Positions 10,015 through 21,421 of a stretch of DNA of 64,000 bases are shown piece by piece. Made by a program: the position numbers and the translations under genes. Location of the stretch: the NCBI RefSeq assembly GCF_023091745.1, contig NC_068910.1:40845272-40909271 (forward strand), given 5' to 3'. The notes beneath the pieces are model-generated. The model was not told the origin of the DNA and searched no databases. It saw nothing but the letters and a program-made list of their open reading frames with translations. The stretch's first letter is position 1, and every line of letters begins with the position of its first letter. The stretch is from Budorcas taxicolor (Eukaryota > Chordata > Mammalia > Artiodactyla > Bovidae).

Positions 10015-13000
10015 AAATGGACCACAACCTTGTCTAACTCAATGAAACTATGAGCCATGCCATGTAGGGCAACCTAAGATGGATGGGTCATGATGGAGAA
10101 TCCTGACAAAATGTGGTCCACTGGATAGAAGAATGGCAAACTACTTCAGTATTCTTGCCTTGAGAACCCCATGAACAGTATGAAAAGGCAATATGATAGG
10201 ATACCAAAAGAGGAACTCCCCAGGTCATTAGGTGCCCAATATGCTACTGGAGATCAGAGGAAAAATGACAGAAAGAACGAAGGGATGGAGCCAAAGCAAA
10301 AACAATACCCAGCTGTGGATGTGACTGGTGATAGAAGCAAGATCCGATGCTGTAAAGAGCAATATTGCATAGGAACCTGGAATGTCAGGTCCATGAATCA
10401 AGGCAAATTGGAAGTGGTCAAATGAGATGGCAAGGATGAACGTCGGCATTCTAGGAATCAGCGAACTAAAATGGACTGGAATGGGTGAATTTCACTCAGA
10501 TGACCATTATATCTACTACCGTGGGCAGGAATCCCTCAGAAGAAATGGAGTAGCCATCATGGTCAACAAAAGAGTCCAAAATGCAGTACTTGGATGCAAT
10601 CTCAAAAACGACAGAATGATCTCTGTTTATCTCCAAGGCAAACCATTCAATATCACAGTTATCTAAGTCTATGCCCCAACCAGTAACACTGAAGAAGCTG
10701 AAGTTGAATGGTTTTATGAAGACCTACAAGACCTTTTAGAACTAACACCTAAAAAAGATGTCCTTTTCATTATAGGGGACTGGAATGCAAAAGTAGGAAG
10801 TCAAGAAACACCTGGAGTAACAGGCTACTTTGGCCTTGGAATGCAGAATGAAGCAGGGCAAAGACTAATAGAGTTTTGCCAAGAAAATGCACTGGTCATA
10901 GCAAACACCCTCTTCCAACAACACAAGAGAAGACTCTACACATGGACATCACCAGATGATCAACAATGAAATCAGATTGATTATATTCTATGCAGTAAAG
11001 ATGGAGAAGCTCTATACAGTCAACAAAAACAAGACCAGGAGCTGACTGTGGCTCAGTTCATGAACTCCTTATTACCAAATTCAGACTCAAATTGAAGAAA
11101 GTAGGGAAAACCGCTAGACCATTCAGGTATGACCTCAATCAAATCCCTTATGACTATACAGTGGAAGGGAGAAATAGATTTAAGGGCCTAGATCTGATCG
11201 ATAGAGTGCCTGATGAACTATGGATGGAGATTCATGACATTGTGCAGGAGAAAGGGATCAAGACCATCCGCATGGAAAAGAAATGCAAAATAGCAAAATG
11301 GCTGTCTGAGGAGGCCTTACAAATAGCTGTGAAGAGAAGAGAAGTGAAAAGCAAAGGAGGAAAGGAAAGATATAGACATCTAAATGCAGAGTTCCAAAGA
11401 ATAGCAAGAAGAGATAAGAAAGCCTTCTTCAGCGATCAATGCAAAGAAATAGAGGAAAACAGCAGATTGGGAAAGACTAAACATCTCTTCCAGAAAATTA
11501 GAGATACCAAGGGAACATTTCATGCAAAGATGGGCTCAATAAAGGACAGAAATGGTATGGACCTAACAGAAGCAGAAGATATTAAGAAGAGGTGGCAAGA
11601 ATACATGAAAGAACTGTACAAAAAAGATCTTCATGACCCAGATAGTCATGATGATGTGATCACTAATCTAGAACCAGACATCTTGGAATGTGAAGTCAAG
11701 TGGGCCTTGGAAAGCATCACTGCGAACAAAGCTAGTGGAGGTGATGGAATTCCAGTTGAGCTATTTCAAATCCTGAAAGATGATGCTGTGAAAGTGCTGC
11801 ACTCAATATGCCAGCACATTTGGAAAACTCAGCAGTGGCCACAGGACTGGAAAAGGTCAGTTTTCATTCCAATTCCAAAGAAAGACAATGCCAAAGAATG
11901 CTCAAACTACTGCACAATTGCACTCATCTCACATGTTAGTAAAGTAATGCATAATTCTCCAAGCCAGGCTTCAGCAATACGTGAACCATGTACTCCCTGA
12001 TGTTCAAGCTGGTTTTAGAAAAGGCAGATGAACCAGAGATCAAATTGCCAATATCCGCTGGATCATGGAAAAAGCAAGAGGGTTCCAGAAAAACATCTAT
12101 TTCTGCTTTATTGACTATGCCAAAGCCTTTGACTGTGTGGATCACAATCAACTGTGGAAAATTCTGAAAGAGATGGGAATACCAGACCACCTGACCTGCC
12201 TCTTGAGAAATCTGTATGCAGGTCAGGAAGCAACAGTTAGAACTAGACATGGAACAACAGACTGGTTCCAAATAGGAAAAGGAGTCCATCAAGGCTGTAT
12301 ATTGTCACCCTGCTTATTTAACTTCTATGCAGAGTACATCATGAGAAACGCTGGACTGGAAGAAACACAAGCTGGAATCAAGATTGCCGGGAGAAATATC
12401 AATCACCTCAGATATGCAGATGACACCACCCTTATGGCAGAAAGTGAAGAGGAACTGAAAAGCCTCTTGATGAAAGTGAAAGAGGAGAGTGAAAAAGTTG
12501 GCCTAAAGCTCAACATTCAGAAAACGAAGATCATAGCATCCAATCCCATCACTTCTTGGGAAATAGATGGGGAAACAGTGGAAACGGTGTCAGACTTTAT
12601 GTTTTTGGGCTCCAGAATCACTGCAGATGGTGACTGCAGCCATGAAATTAAAAGACGCTTACTCCTTGGAAGAAAAGTTATGATCAACCTATATAGTATA
12701 TTCAAAAGCAGAGACATTACTTTGCCGACTAAGGTCCGTCTAGTCAAGGCTATGGTTTTTCCTGTGGTCATGTATGGATGTGAGAGTTGGACTGTGAAGA
12801 AAGCTGAGCGCCGAAGAATTGATGTTTTGAACTGTGGTGTTGATGAAGACTCTTGAGAGTCCCTTGGACTGCAAGGAGATCCAGCCAGTCCTTTCTGAAG
12901 GAGATCAACCCTGGGATTTCTTTGGAAGGAATGATGCTAAAGCTGAAACTTCAGTACTTTGGCCACCTAATGCGAAGAGTTGACTCATTGGAAAAAACTC

Positions 13001-13197
13001 TGATGCTGGGAGGGATTGGAGGCAGGAGGAGAAGGGGACGACCGAGGATGAGATGGCTGGATGGCATCACGGACTCGATGGATGCGAGTCTGAGTGAACT
13101 CCAGGAGATGGTGATGGGCAGGGAGGCCTGGCGTGCTGCGATTCATGGGGTCATAAAGAGTCGGACATGATGAGCGATTGAACTGAACTGAACTGAA
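10015..13197 (+). mobile_element. BovB LINE, near full length
   Basis: About 3.18 kb, close to the family's usual 3.2 kb. In order it holds a 5' leader (from about 10017), an APE-type endonuclease region, the reverse transcriptase, a C-terminal region, and the RTE-style 3' end with short repeats (aactgaactgaactgaa) instead of a long poly-A. BovB is an autonomous RTE retrotransposon that is especially abundant in ruminants. This copy is dead: several stops and frameshifts break its single ORF. No convincing TSD was seen, since flanking DNA at 10005-10014 does not recur after 13197. Confidence 0.95.
10171..13170 (+). pseudogene. BovB ORF: endonuclease + reverse transcriptase, decayed
   Basis: Remains of the single BovB polyprotein, which nicks target DNA and copies element RNA at the nick in the nucleus. 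Endonuclease motifs: GTWNVRSM (end of the 10171-10425 frame), ILGISELKWTG (10427-10666), VYAPT just after 10666, GDWNAKVG (10775-10798) and IDYILC (about 10977). RT motifs: ASGGDGIPVELF (within 11092-12000), FIDYAKAFD with the motif A aspartate at 12113-12115, and YADD at 12413-12424, so both catalytic signatures survive. The C-terminal part continues in 12853-13170. Lesions: frameshift near 10420, TAA at 10664-10666, TGA at 10967-10969, frameshifts near 11000 and 11950, TGA at 12029-12031, frameshift near 12830. The frame alternates between the first and second forward phases. No functional product is possible. Confidence 0.9.
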
Positions 13198-13689
13198 TCT
13201 AGTAGAGGTTGTCAAAGGTACAGCTGCTGGCTTGTATCAATTGCTTTACAAACTTGTATGAATTCCTACTCAAACATTTCATTAACTCCATTGTGGTCCA
13301 AGATTTCCAACAGTGTGTAAAGATGCTCTCTTTTCTGCGACCAATTTTAATGAGATTTGCAATTGCTAATTCAGAAATGGAATTAAAATTCAGGCAATAA
13401 GTATAATGATGGATATGTGTCATTGTATATTTGTCAAAACCTGTAAAATATATAACACCAAGAGTGAACCCTAATGTAAGCTATGGACTTTGAGTGATAA
13501 TGCAGTTTTAATGTAGACTCATCAGTGGAAACAAATGCATTACTCTGGTAGGGGTTCGTGAGCAAGATTGTGGGAAGTGACCTAGCGGTATATGGGAAAT
13601 TTCGGTGCCTTTCCTAACTTTAGGTTTTGTGAAACTAAAACTGCTTTAAAAACAAAAGCCTGTTAAAAATGCAGACAATATTATAATTC
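13198..13689. other. Unique non-coding DNA
   Basis: No gene or repeat recognised between two BovB copies. Short frames on both strands (13199-13423, 13209-13400) overlap each other and lack domains. Confidence 0.4.
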
Positions 13690-14043
13690 AAGTCAGTTCA
13701 GTTCAGTTTACTCACTCAGTCATATCCAACTCTGTGACACCATGAACTGCAGCATGCCAGGCCTCCCTGTCCATCACCAACTCCCAGAGTCCACCCAAAC
13801 CCATGTCCATTGAGTCAGTGATGCCATCCAACCATCTCATTCTCTGTCATCCCCTTCTCCTCCTGCTCTCAATCTCTCCAAGCATCAGGATCTTTTCCAA
13901 TGAGTCAGCTCTTCGCATCAGGTGGCCAAATTATTGGAGTTTCAGCTTTAACATCAGACTTCGAGAGAACACCCAGGACTGATCTCCTTTAGAGTGGACT
14001 GGTTGGATCTCCAAGGGACTCTTAAGGGTCTTCTCCAGTTCAA
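13690..14043 (-). mobile_element. BovB 3' fragment
   Basis: Antisense BovB tail from agtcagttcagttcagttta through tcatccccttctcctcctgc to ccaagggactcttaagggtc. Heavily 5'-truncated, with a small internal deletion near 14005 compared with the other copies. Confidence 0.93.
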
Positions 14044-14330
14044 ATACTCTATGGAAAACTATGCTAATGAAGTAGAAATATCAGTGAGGAAAAAACATTA
14101 CAGAATACAAGTGTTCTAATGGAAAAGTCTCAGGGTAAGCTTATCATTATGCTCTGGTACTGAAGTCTGTACCACTGTGTAGTATGATACTCTCCTAGTC
14201 CAACTCATGACATTTATTTTTGTCTCGGCACTCAGTTTGTGTTAAGAAACCCATAATTGTTCTGACCTCTTTGTGGGTGCACATTACAGCAGAAATATGT
14301 TATGATTGTGGACAAGGTAGCCTGGCGAAT

Positions 14331-14331
<1 letters not shown>
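14044..14331. other. Unique non-coding DNA
   Basis: No gene or repeat recognised. Confidence 0.35.

Positions 14332-14371
<40 letters not shown>
14332..14371. repeat. (GT)n microsatellite
   Basis: About 20 uninterrupted GT units, followed by a G-rich and then purine-rich stretch (gaagaggaggaagagggg, then agagagagggagag, to 14427). Probably length-polymorphic. Confidence 0.97.
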
Positions 14372-14373
<2 letters not shown>

Positions 14374-14465
14374 GTGGGGGTGGCCTTGAAGAGGAGGAAG
14401 AGGGGAGCCAGAGAGAGAGGGAGAGATATTAATTTTGTGAAGACTTAGAGAGAGTAGATTTAGAA

Positions 14466-14650
14466 TTCAGTTTTCATTTCAAATCTCAGCTCTGCTGTTT
14501 TCAGTCCTGCTTCCTCAAGAAAAATGAGTTAACTTTGCTGATTCTTTTCACACATATACAGTTGTGTTAATATCACTACCTCTCAGCGTTGTGTTGAGGA
14601 TTAAGTGATAAAGTGGTTATATTTGATGGAGCACAGTGGGTGTCACAGAT
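14466..14650 (+). mobile_element. MIR SINE (probable)
   Basis: Sense MIR order: caaatctcagctctgctg, then acctctcagcgttgtgttga, ggattaagtgataaag. The middle is diverged. Confidence 0.55.
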
Positions 14651-14654
14651 CAGT

Positions 14655-14735
14655 GCCACTCACTGTGTGACCTTTGATAAGTTTTCTAACTTCTTGGGGT
14701 CTCCAGTTCTTTATCTGAAAAGAAGGTCATTGCAC
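14655..14735 (+). mobile_element. MIR SINE core (probable)
   Basis: The order gccactcactgtgtgacctt, tgataagttttctaacttct, tctttatctgaaaag follows the MIR core. It could be a second MIR right after the first. Confidence 0.6.
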
Positions 14736-15097
14736 AGAATTAGGGTTTGATCCTTTTCAGCTGGAAAAAAATGTCATTTTCTTTTCATTGCTAACTAGAT
14801 CTCAAGGAATGCAGTCCTGTGACCTCTTTTCTCATTAATGCCATTTTGTGAACAGGGCTAAATACATTACTAAACTGGAAAAATCAAAATATAATTATTT
14901 TATAGGTAGTTTTTTTGTTTTTTGTTTTTTGTTTTTTCCCTTTGAAAACCTGGCAGATGTTGGAGTATTGAGACCATAGAGAAAGCAAGTTCCATTACAT
15001 TTCCTGTGTGGTAGTAGAGGGAGAACTTGTGTCGCCCTTGCTCAGATATTTGTGCAGGTGTGGCTGCCCAAACCCTAAAACCACATATGGCCCAGGA
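14736..15097. other. Unique DNA with T-rich heptamer
   Basis: A short tandem (gtttttt)n lies at about 14911-14938. Otherwise no gene or repeat is recognised. Confidence 0.45.
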
Positions 15098-15288
15098 CTA
15101 GGACTGCCAGACAAAATTCATTGGTACACTCAGGCAAATTTGAATTTCAGATAAACAAGTGATTTTTAGTATAAATATTTTCCAAATATTGCTTGGGGCA
15201 TACACTAAAAATTATTCTTCACTTATCTGAAATTCAGATTTAACTGGGAATTTTATCTTTATTTGCTAAATCAGATGACCTTGTAACA
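15098..15288. mobile_element. Palindromic DNA transposon (MITE, MER53-like)
   Basis: Two long inverted arms face each other. The left arm (about 15136-15176) contains aatttgaatttcagataaac, and the right arm (about 15208-15246) contains cttatctgaaattcagattt, with ttttagtataa answered by acactaaaaat. The outer parts are also complementary in character (gactgccagacaaaatt against ttatttgctaaatcagatga). The whole ~190-bp unit is a non-autonomous palindromic mammalian DNA transposon. I recall this sequence as MER53-like but cannot confirm the name. It has no coding capacity. Confidence 0.75.
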
Positions 15289-15404
15289 GCAAAACTCACA
15301 TAGCTATTATTTTAAACTGCTACCAGAAGGAGAAAATTCATAATTGTCCTCAGATCTTTCTTCTCCTATTCAGCCACTTGGTTAAGGGTCTGCTGTGGAC
15401 CAAG

Positions 15405-15705
15405 TGAAATGAATGAAAACTGAATTCATGTCCCTCCCAATCTCATGTGTTGAAGCCATAGCATACAGTGTGATAATATTTGAAGGTGGTGCCTGTGGCA
15501 GGTAATGGGTTTAGTTGAGGTCATGATTTGGATTCTTCATGAGAGATTTAAAAATGTCCTTATATGAAGAGATTCTCCCTCCTTCATCTGAAGGTGCAGT
15601 GAAAAGGCAGCCCTCTCCAGACAGGAAAATGGTTAATGTGAGGAATGAATGTCTGTTGTTTCAGCCTTCCAGTTACAGTATTTTGTAACAGCAACTCCAA
15701 GGTTC
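15405..15705 (+). mobile_element. MaLR-type LTR (MST/MLT1-like)
   Basis: The order is typical of ERVL-MaLR solo LTRs: actgaattcatgtccctccc, atctcatgtgttgaagccat, gtgataatatttgaaggtgg, cattttgtaacagcaact-like end (cagtattttgtaacagcaac). Old and diverged, with no internal region next to it, so most likely a solo LTR. Confidence 0.75.
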
Positions 15706-16024
15706 ATTGTATTATTTCTAGGGCTAAAATGCTCAATAGTTTCCTAATCTCCTTAGTTTCATTGATTCCATTTGATTTGATGGAACTTTCATAAAAATAC
15801 TATCAGGATGAATTTTATCTAACCTGTATAAAATCATACAACTAACGTGCTTAATATCCTTTAATCTTTTCTCCTCTTCTTCCAAATTCATTACTGTGGC
15901 ATAAATGTAAATGGTTATGCTTATCATGTTTCAAAGGTTTACGAGGTAGTCTTTGAAGTGTAAGCATTTTTATCCAGGGTCTGCCTGTGTTCATAACTGT
16001 GCCATCTGCATTCAACTTTTTGTG
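15706..16024. other. Unique non-coding DNA
   Basis: No gene or repeat recognised. Open frames on the minus strand (15733-16136) overlap in different phases and run into the following MIR. Confidence 0.4.
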
Positions 16025-16165
16025 CCTTAGTTTCCTCATCTGTAAAATGAAACATAATACTACTAACATATTTGTCTGTTGTGGTGAATGAATGGATATA
16101 TTGGTAGGTTGAAAAGAGTGAGCAAGAACTTGGCACAGAGTAAAGTCTTAAGTAATATTAGCTGC
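16025..16165 (+). mobile_element. MIR SINE
   Basis: Sense MIR: ccttagtttcctcatctgta, aaatgaaacataatactact, tggcacagagtaaagtctta and a final taatattagctgc. These follow the family order closely. Confidence 0.85.
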
Positions 16166-16199
16166 AATATGTTTCAAATTTTAATAATGTAATGTAATG

Positions 16200-16450
16200 T
16201 CATTTCCATAATGACCTGGCCCCTTTGTCCTCTCCTACCATGTGACTGTACTTTAAAAGTTTCTCTATCTTCTTATGTCTTCATTCCCGGAGAAGTATCC
16301 TTCCGTTATGCCTCTCATCCTTTGCAAATGCTGTTTTCTCTGCTTGGCATGCCTTTTTCCTAGAATTCACTTTTTTAGGCAGCTCAAATATGTTTTCTCT
16401 AGTTAATGTATCCTTGACTTTCCATGAATATTAGTTCCTGTCTAAATTGA
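16200..16450 (+). mobile_element. L2 LINE fragment
   Basis: Sense L2: ataatgacctggcccctttg, cttcattcccggagaagtat, tttgcaaatgctgttttctc, tgcttggcatgccttttt. These match the conserved L2 3' UTR order. A short (taatg)n run sits just upstream. Confidence 0.75.
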
Positions 16451-18004
16451 CATTGTCTGAAATGTCTTGTTAACCTCTAAACTTATATGTGAGATAACTA
16501 ATTTATTAAGTGCTTCCCCTGAAATATTCATTTCAGCAAATCATTAGCAGAGCAGAAGAGCCTTTGTCATTTGAGTCCTATAGAGGCAGCACTTGAATTC
16601 AGGGATTTGGATGTACTGTGATTATGCAGAGAGTGCTTTTTTGCAACCTCGTAAGGATGAGGAAAGCAGGGTAGAGAAGAATGGATGAGAACTGACATGG
16701 TCTTACCTGGAGGCTTGCTTTGGTCTGGGAGTGAAGCATAGTCTGAAACATTGTTTGCACTGGTGTTGTACCACCTGGAGGCAGGAAGCTTGCTTTACCT
16801 GCCAGAAGGCATCTCCCCTACTTGATCAAGGACATTTTTCCCAAGAGGGTTACAAACTTAAGCATAACTTGTAGGTCATCTGTAGGATGAGTGCTCTTGT
16901 CTTAAAAAGAGTATCAGCACAAGCCTCAGATGTCTGCTGGTGTCTTTTAACTGGAGAAGACTTATGACCCTTCAAGTTAATACCTTTGTTTTTTGTTTTG
17001 TTTTTTTTTTTTTGCAGAATAGCAAGTAATGTAGTGACTTGTCCATATCCAGTTGTAAATTAATATCTGTAATTAGAATGTAGGTCTTCTACTTTCTAAG
17101 CAGGAGCTCTTTCCATTACAGAAAAGAGCATTTACTTCTTTGTCTTTTCTAGTATTGAGTAGGACTGCATACCCATTTATTCCCTGCTGTGCCTTCATGG
17201 AGATTCTGGGTTCCCAACATGCTCACTGACCTATTTAGAAAGGACAGCCTGTGACCATGGCAAAGAAACTCAGCTCCCTGATTTAAATGAGAGTCAAATT
17301 CACAGTGCATATGAAGGGTAGTTTTAACTTATTATTCTAAGGTTAACACCAACCAGGTTAATGAGGTCAGAATTGCATTTGTTGGGTCAGAGTATGAAGT
17401 GGTGTTTAGATGAAAAGAAAATTGTTAAAACTGACAAAGAGAGCTAATGATAATGGTGTGCTTAATGGTGTGATGGAGGAGAGAGACAGCTGAAACACTC
17501 TCTTAATGGAAGTTCAAATAATTTTTGCTGAACTTTCTCCTAACTCTTTTGCTCTTGCATTATGTATGATTTATCCCACTAAAACTCTGAGCATAGTGGA
17601 TAAGCCTGGATTTTGAGATATGCCTTCAGACACTCTTTAATCTATTTTGAGGTTTTGCTATGCATAAGATCCTTTTCCTCTTGAAAGTAAACATAGCTAA
17701 AACTTATCAGAATATACAGAGGGAAATGATATTAGTGGAAGATAATCGTGGAAAAGACAAATCCTAATTCTTAGGCAAATTGTTAGATTCACTGAAATAA
17801 AATCACGTTTATAAATCATTGCAAGAGTGGGAGAAAATGAACAAATCAAAGCAATACAATATTCCGTAGAACTTAATTTGTCATATTGTATCTCTCTCTT
17901 TCATAAAATAGCACTACCTATTGCTTTTCTAATGCCTCACCAGCTCACCCCCATAAATTTATTCTTCCAAATGTGTGTCTTTCAGGAAACCAAACTATCA
18001 ATGG
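16451..18004. other. Unique DNA, free of young repeats
   Basis: No gene recognised. A poly-T tract lies at about 17000-17014. The stretch is AT-rich, has no long ORF, and carries no ruminant-specific repeat. Confidence 0.45.
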
Positions 18005-18150
18005 TATTTAAATACTCCAGAATCAGAGGTAGGCTGAAATCCTGGCTAGGCCGCACTGCAGCTTTCTCTGGCTCTCAATTCCCCCTTTTATACATCCATA
18101 GATAAAATCTGCAACTCTGTATTGTAATAAGGACTAAGTGGGTTTGTTTA
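18005..18150 (+). mobile_element. MIR-like fragment
   Basis: The order agaatcagaggtaggctgaa, atcctggctaggccgcac, ggctctcaattccccct suggests a diverged MIR. Weak evidence. Confidence 0.4.
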
Positions 18151-19417
18151 TGTTCTATTCTTAGTACATGACAAAGTTTTATTATTTTGAAATAAATACT
18201 TATTAGTATTGATTTAATTATAAAATGCAAACTAATACTAGTATTAATAAAAATGATTAAATTCTACTTTAATCTTGAAGAAGGAAAACTATTTTTGACT
18301 GAAAACTAAAAACAATGAGAAAAAAAGATTACATTACACTTTTAAAAAGAGCCTTTAGTTGACAAAAATTAGCAGAAATAAAGGTAAAACAAACAAGGAA
18401 ATAGCAAAACACAGACTATAAAAAACGACTGTTGTCAAGGACTACCTCTAGCCACGTGCATCACTTCCTTTTACCCTATGCTTCTTCCTACCACCCACAG
18501 GCTTTTCTCTTCCCTCCTCTGTGTGCCCAAAACAGTCCTAGACATTATAAGCTTCTTTTTCTTAAAGCAACTTGTGTCTACTCTTTTCTCACCCATAAAT
18601 CTCACCTGGATAACCCCTTCCCCCTGAATAAGTTAAACTGGGAGTTGCTTTATAAGTTATATACCCTTTGCCCTTGACTCAGAAAGTTTCCAGAAGTTTG
18701 GACAGTCTGTGTTAGCTCTCCTAATTATCAGTGATTGTGTGTCTTTCCTCTGGTTCTGACCCATTCTTACATAGAAAGAGAAAATAGTTGTAGGCAAAGG
18801 GAGATGAACCTTTAGTACTTCTCCTGGAAGCCCTGAGAATCCATGAAGTGGAATTTCCTCAAATGAAAACTTAGATCCAAGTAACTCCCATGTTGGGTTC
18901 TACCAATTGCTTCCTTGATCTTGGTTGCTCATCTGTCATCTTCCTGCTTCATGGGGTAACATACATTAGGGGTTCAGCTTAAGCACTGGTTAAATAGCAC
19001 TTGTATCCATTTCATTGTAATTTTTTCATTTTCAGTTGATCTCCCCATATTATTTCTACATTTATGTTCATATTCTAGAATGAGTATTTCTTGAAATAAT
19101 CATATACTGACATTTTCTGCAAGATTGAACATATACTATTCACCTGATCATGTGGAATTTTGGTTGCCCAAATATCAAGGATGGCAGAATGAATAAGCTA
19201 GCCTCCCAAACATAATTAATATCAACCTGTCAAATTTCCTATAAGATGCTTAGAAAGAGTAGAGAGGAAAATAACATTTACTAACCAACTATTTGGTAAA
19301 TATTGCTAGGCAAATAAAATAGCATTTTAATGTCTAGAAAATTTTGTGAGGATATATTTTTCTTTATAATTTCCAGATCTAAAAAAAATATTCACAGAGA
19401 TTAATTTGTCTGATTAT
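18151..19417. other. Unique AT-rich DNA
   Basis: No gene or classified repeat. The short frame at 18432-18677 has no domain. Confidence 0.4.
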
Positions 19418-20040
19418 ATAAAACAAATGTTTATTGAGTTCCTATGATGTGCCATTTTTTCTTCTGGTTGATGAGGATACACCAGAGAACTAAACAGAGG
19501 AAGCTCTCTTAATTCTGTAGAGTTTATAGTATAGTGGGGAGAGGTACAATAAACATGATATTCACATGTGTATTAATTTCTTGTAGTGTGTGAAGGTGAT
19601 ATATGCTGAGAAAAGAAAAAGAAAACAGAGTGGCACAACTAAGGGAGTGAGGTGGGACCAGGTTGCAGTATTAACTGTGATGGTTGGAGGAGACCTCAGT
19701 GAAAATATGAGATCTAAGCAGACACTTGAAGAAAGTGTGGGCGCAAGCCCTGTGATTGTTTGCGGCCGAGTGTTATAGACAGAGTCTGTTAGGGAAGAAT
19801 ATGCTCACACATTTGGGCATGATGGGGAGATGTAAGAAAGGGGAAGGATTTTGAGAACAGACTGTGAAGTGAGGGCAAGGATAAAGGTGTAGACACTGAT
19901 TAGAGATCAGGTAAATTCTCTGTGTAACATGTGTGTGCTCTTGTACTTGACTTGGCTACACATTTTTCTGGAGGAGCTAAGAGTAGAGTCAATTTCCAGG
20001 GGCCTTGTGGGCACTAGTATGGAGAATTGGTGGTCTGAGA
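19418..20040 (-). mobile_element. L2 LINE 3' region
   Basis: Antisense L2 from its 3' end: atgtttattgagttcctatg, atgtgccat, gaggatacaccagagaacta, aacagaggaagctctct, caataaacatgat. Further in come agacctcagtgaaaatatga and agcagacacttgaagaaagt. This is one of the better preserved L2 tracts in the window. The minus-strand reading matches the L2 3' UTR, not coding sequence. Confidence 0.8.
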
Positions 20041-20164
20041 AGGGGAGGAATGTATGGAAACTGGGAAGGTAGGAAAGTGATCACTGCACTGAGGCCAAGG
20101 GCACATGGAAAAGACAGAATGTCAATAGCAAGGACATAGGAAAAAAAAATCTAGGGACATAAGT

Positions 20165-20295
20165 AGTAGTAAGGCCATTTAAAATGGGAAAACAAAGCCC
20201 ACAGTGGTGGATTAGCACCCAAGTACACAGAACTAGTAAGTGGAGAAACGGGCTGAAGCCTAGAAATTCTAACCCCAAATGTATTGCTTTCTCTA
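20165..20295 (-). mobile_element. MIR fragment (possible)
   Basis: The motifs cacagaactagtaagtggag and aaacgggctgaagcc resemble the antisense MIR 5' half (agctagtaagtggcagagc in the family). Short. Confidence 0.5.
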
Positions 20296-21335
20296 CTTGG
20301 TACTGTTACTTCCACAGAGAACCATGTGCTGAGAGTGGAGAATTTGCAGAGCAGTTTTGACTGTGTCCCTGGGAATAAGCCAAGGGGTAATGTATGGCGT
20401 AGACCAATGGCAGCTGCTAATTTTAGCTTCAGTTCCTGATACTGAGAGAACTGAGAGAATGGTGTAGTTTCACTTGCAGGGCAGAGTAATGCTTTGCACT
20501 TCTCAGAAGTTATTTTCAGCTAAGACTGTCAAAGGTCTGTAGAGATGAATCATCTCCTACTTGATAACTGAGGAGCCAAAGGCAAAGGGTTCAGAATTAG
20601 TCAAGCCACCCCTTGAACTACCCAGATGGCCTTGGTCTCTGATGAGTGGGTCATGGTTTCTTTCTACTATAAATAAGTACACGCACACAAAACCCTGAGA
20701 CTCCATAGACCAAAGGTGACCCAGGGAACCTGTGATTAACTTTTCTAGGGCTGGAAAAAGAAAATAAAAAAGCTCAGTAGCAATGTAAATTTTTACTGAC
20801 ATAATGTTGTTGAAAAGCACCCATGACTCATGCCAGCAGATCTGAGATCTGCACTGGTTCAGAAAGATTATGACCTTAGGTTTTTCCCTTCCATGTAAAA
20901 TGCGATGTCTGGATTGGACCACTGGAGAAGCCCTTTTCAGCTTTAATAGCTTGTGTTCTTTGTTTGGGATCTCTACTACTATACTAGCAACTGAGCTCTG
21001 GAGCAGATGAGCTCAACGTCAAAGGAGCATCACATGGCATGAGAGTAGTCTCCTCATACTTCATCTTGTCAAGAGGAAGATTCATTGTAGGATTGATAGG
21101 ATAGGATCCTTGGAGTCTGCATAGCTAACATACTCCCCTTGATAACAGTGATGCTCATTCTTAGTTCATACTTCACACACTAAGAGTAGATGGGGTTTAC
21201 AGTTCAGAATATTTTCAGGGAAATTCATTCAAAGAAGAAAACAGGATGAGGAAGGAGATAGAAGAAGTGGTGACTCTATCAACACAAAATCATAGCAGTA
21301 ACAAGTCCATGAAGAGTCAGGACCCATCGATTAAG
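20296..21335. other. Unique non-coding DNA
   Basis: No gene or repeat recognised. A 121-codon minus-strand frame (20557-20922) has no recognisable domain or conserved context. Confidence 0.4.
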
Positions 21336-21421
21336 AGTTGGTGATGGACAAGCAGGCCTGGCGTGCTGCGATTCATGGGGTCGCAAAGAGTCGGACACGA
21401 CTGAGCAACTGAACTGAACTG
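21336..21421 (+). mobile_element. BovB 3' tail, 86 bp
   Basis: Sense BovB tail only: gttggtgatggacaagcagg, cctggcgtgctgcgattcat, then the cgactgagcaactgaactga terminus. It is nearly identical to the tails of the larger copies, so it is probably young and extremely 5'-truncated. Confidence 0.93.

Noticed and set aside
11092..12856. Functional host reverse transcriptase gene
   Set aside because: It sits inside a BovB LINE, with frameshifts near 11950 and 12830 and stops upstream. It is a retrotransposon pseudogene.
9143..13197. Single twin-primed (5'-inverted) BovB insertion
   Set aside because: Both arms contain the BovB 3' tail, while a twin-primed insertion would carry it only once.
20557..20922. 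121-codon minus-strand frame
   Set aside because: No domain, no context, and no codon-use difference from the surrounding DNA.
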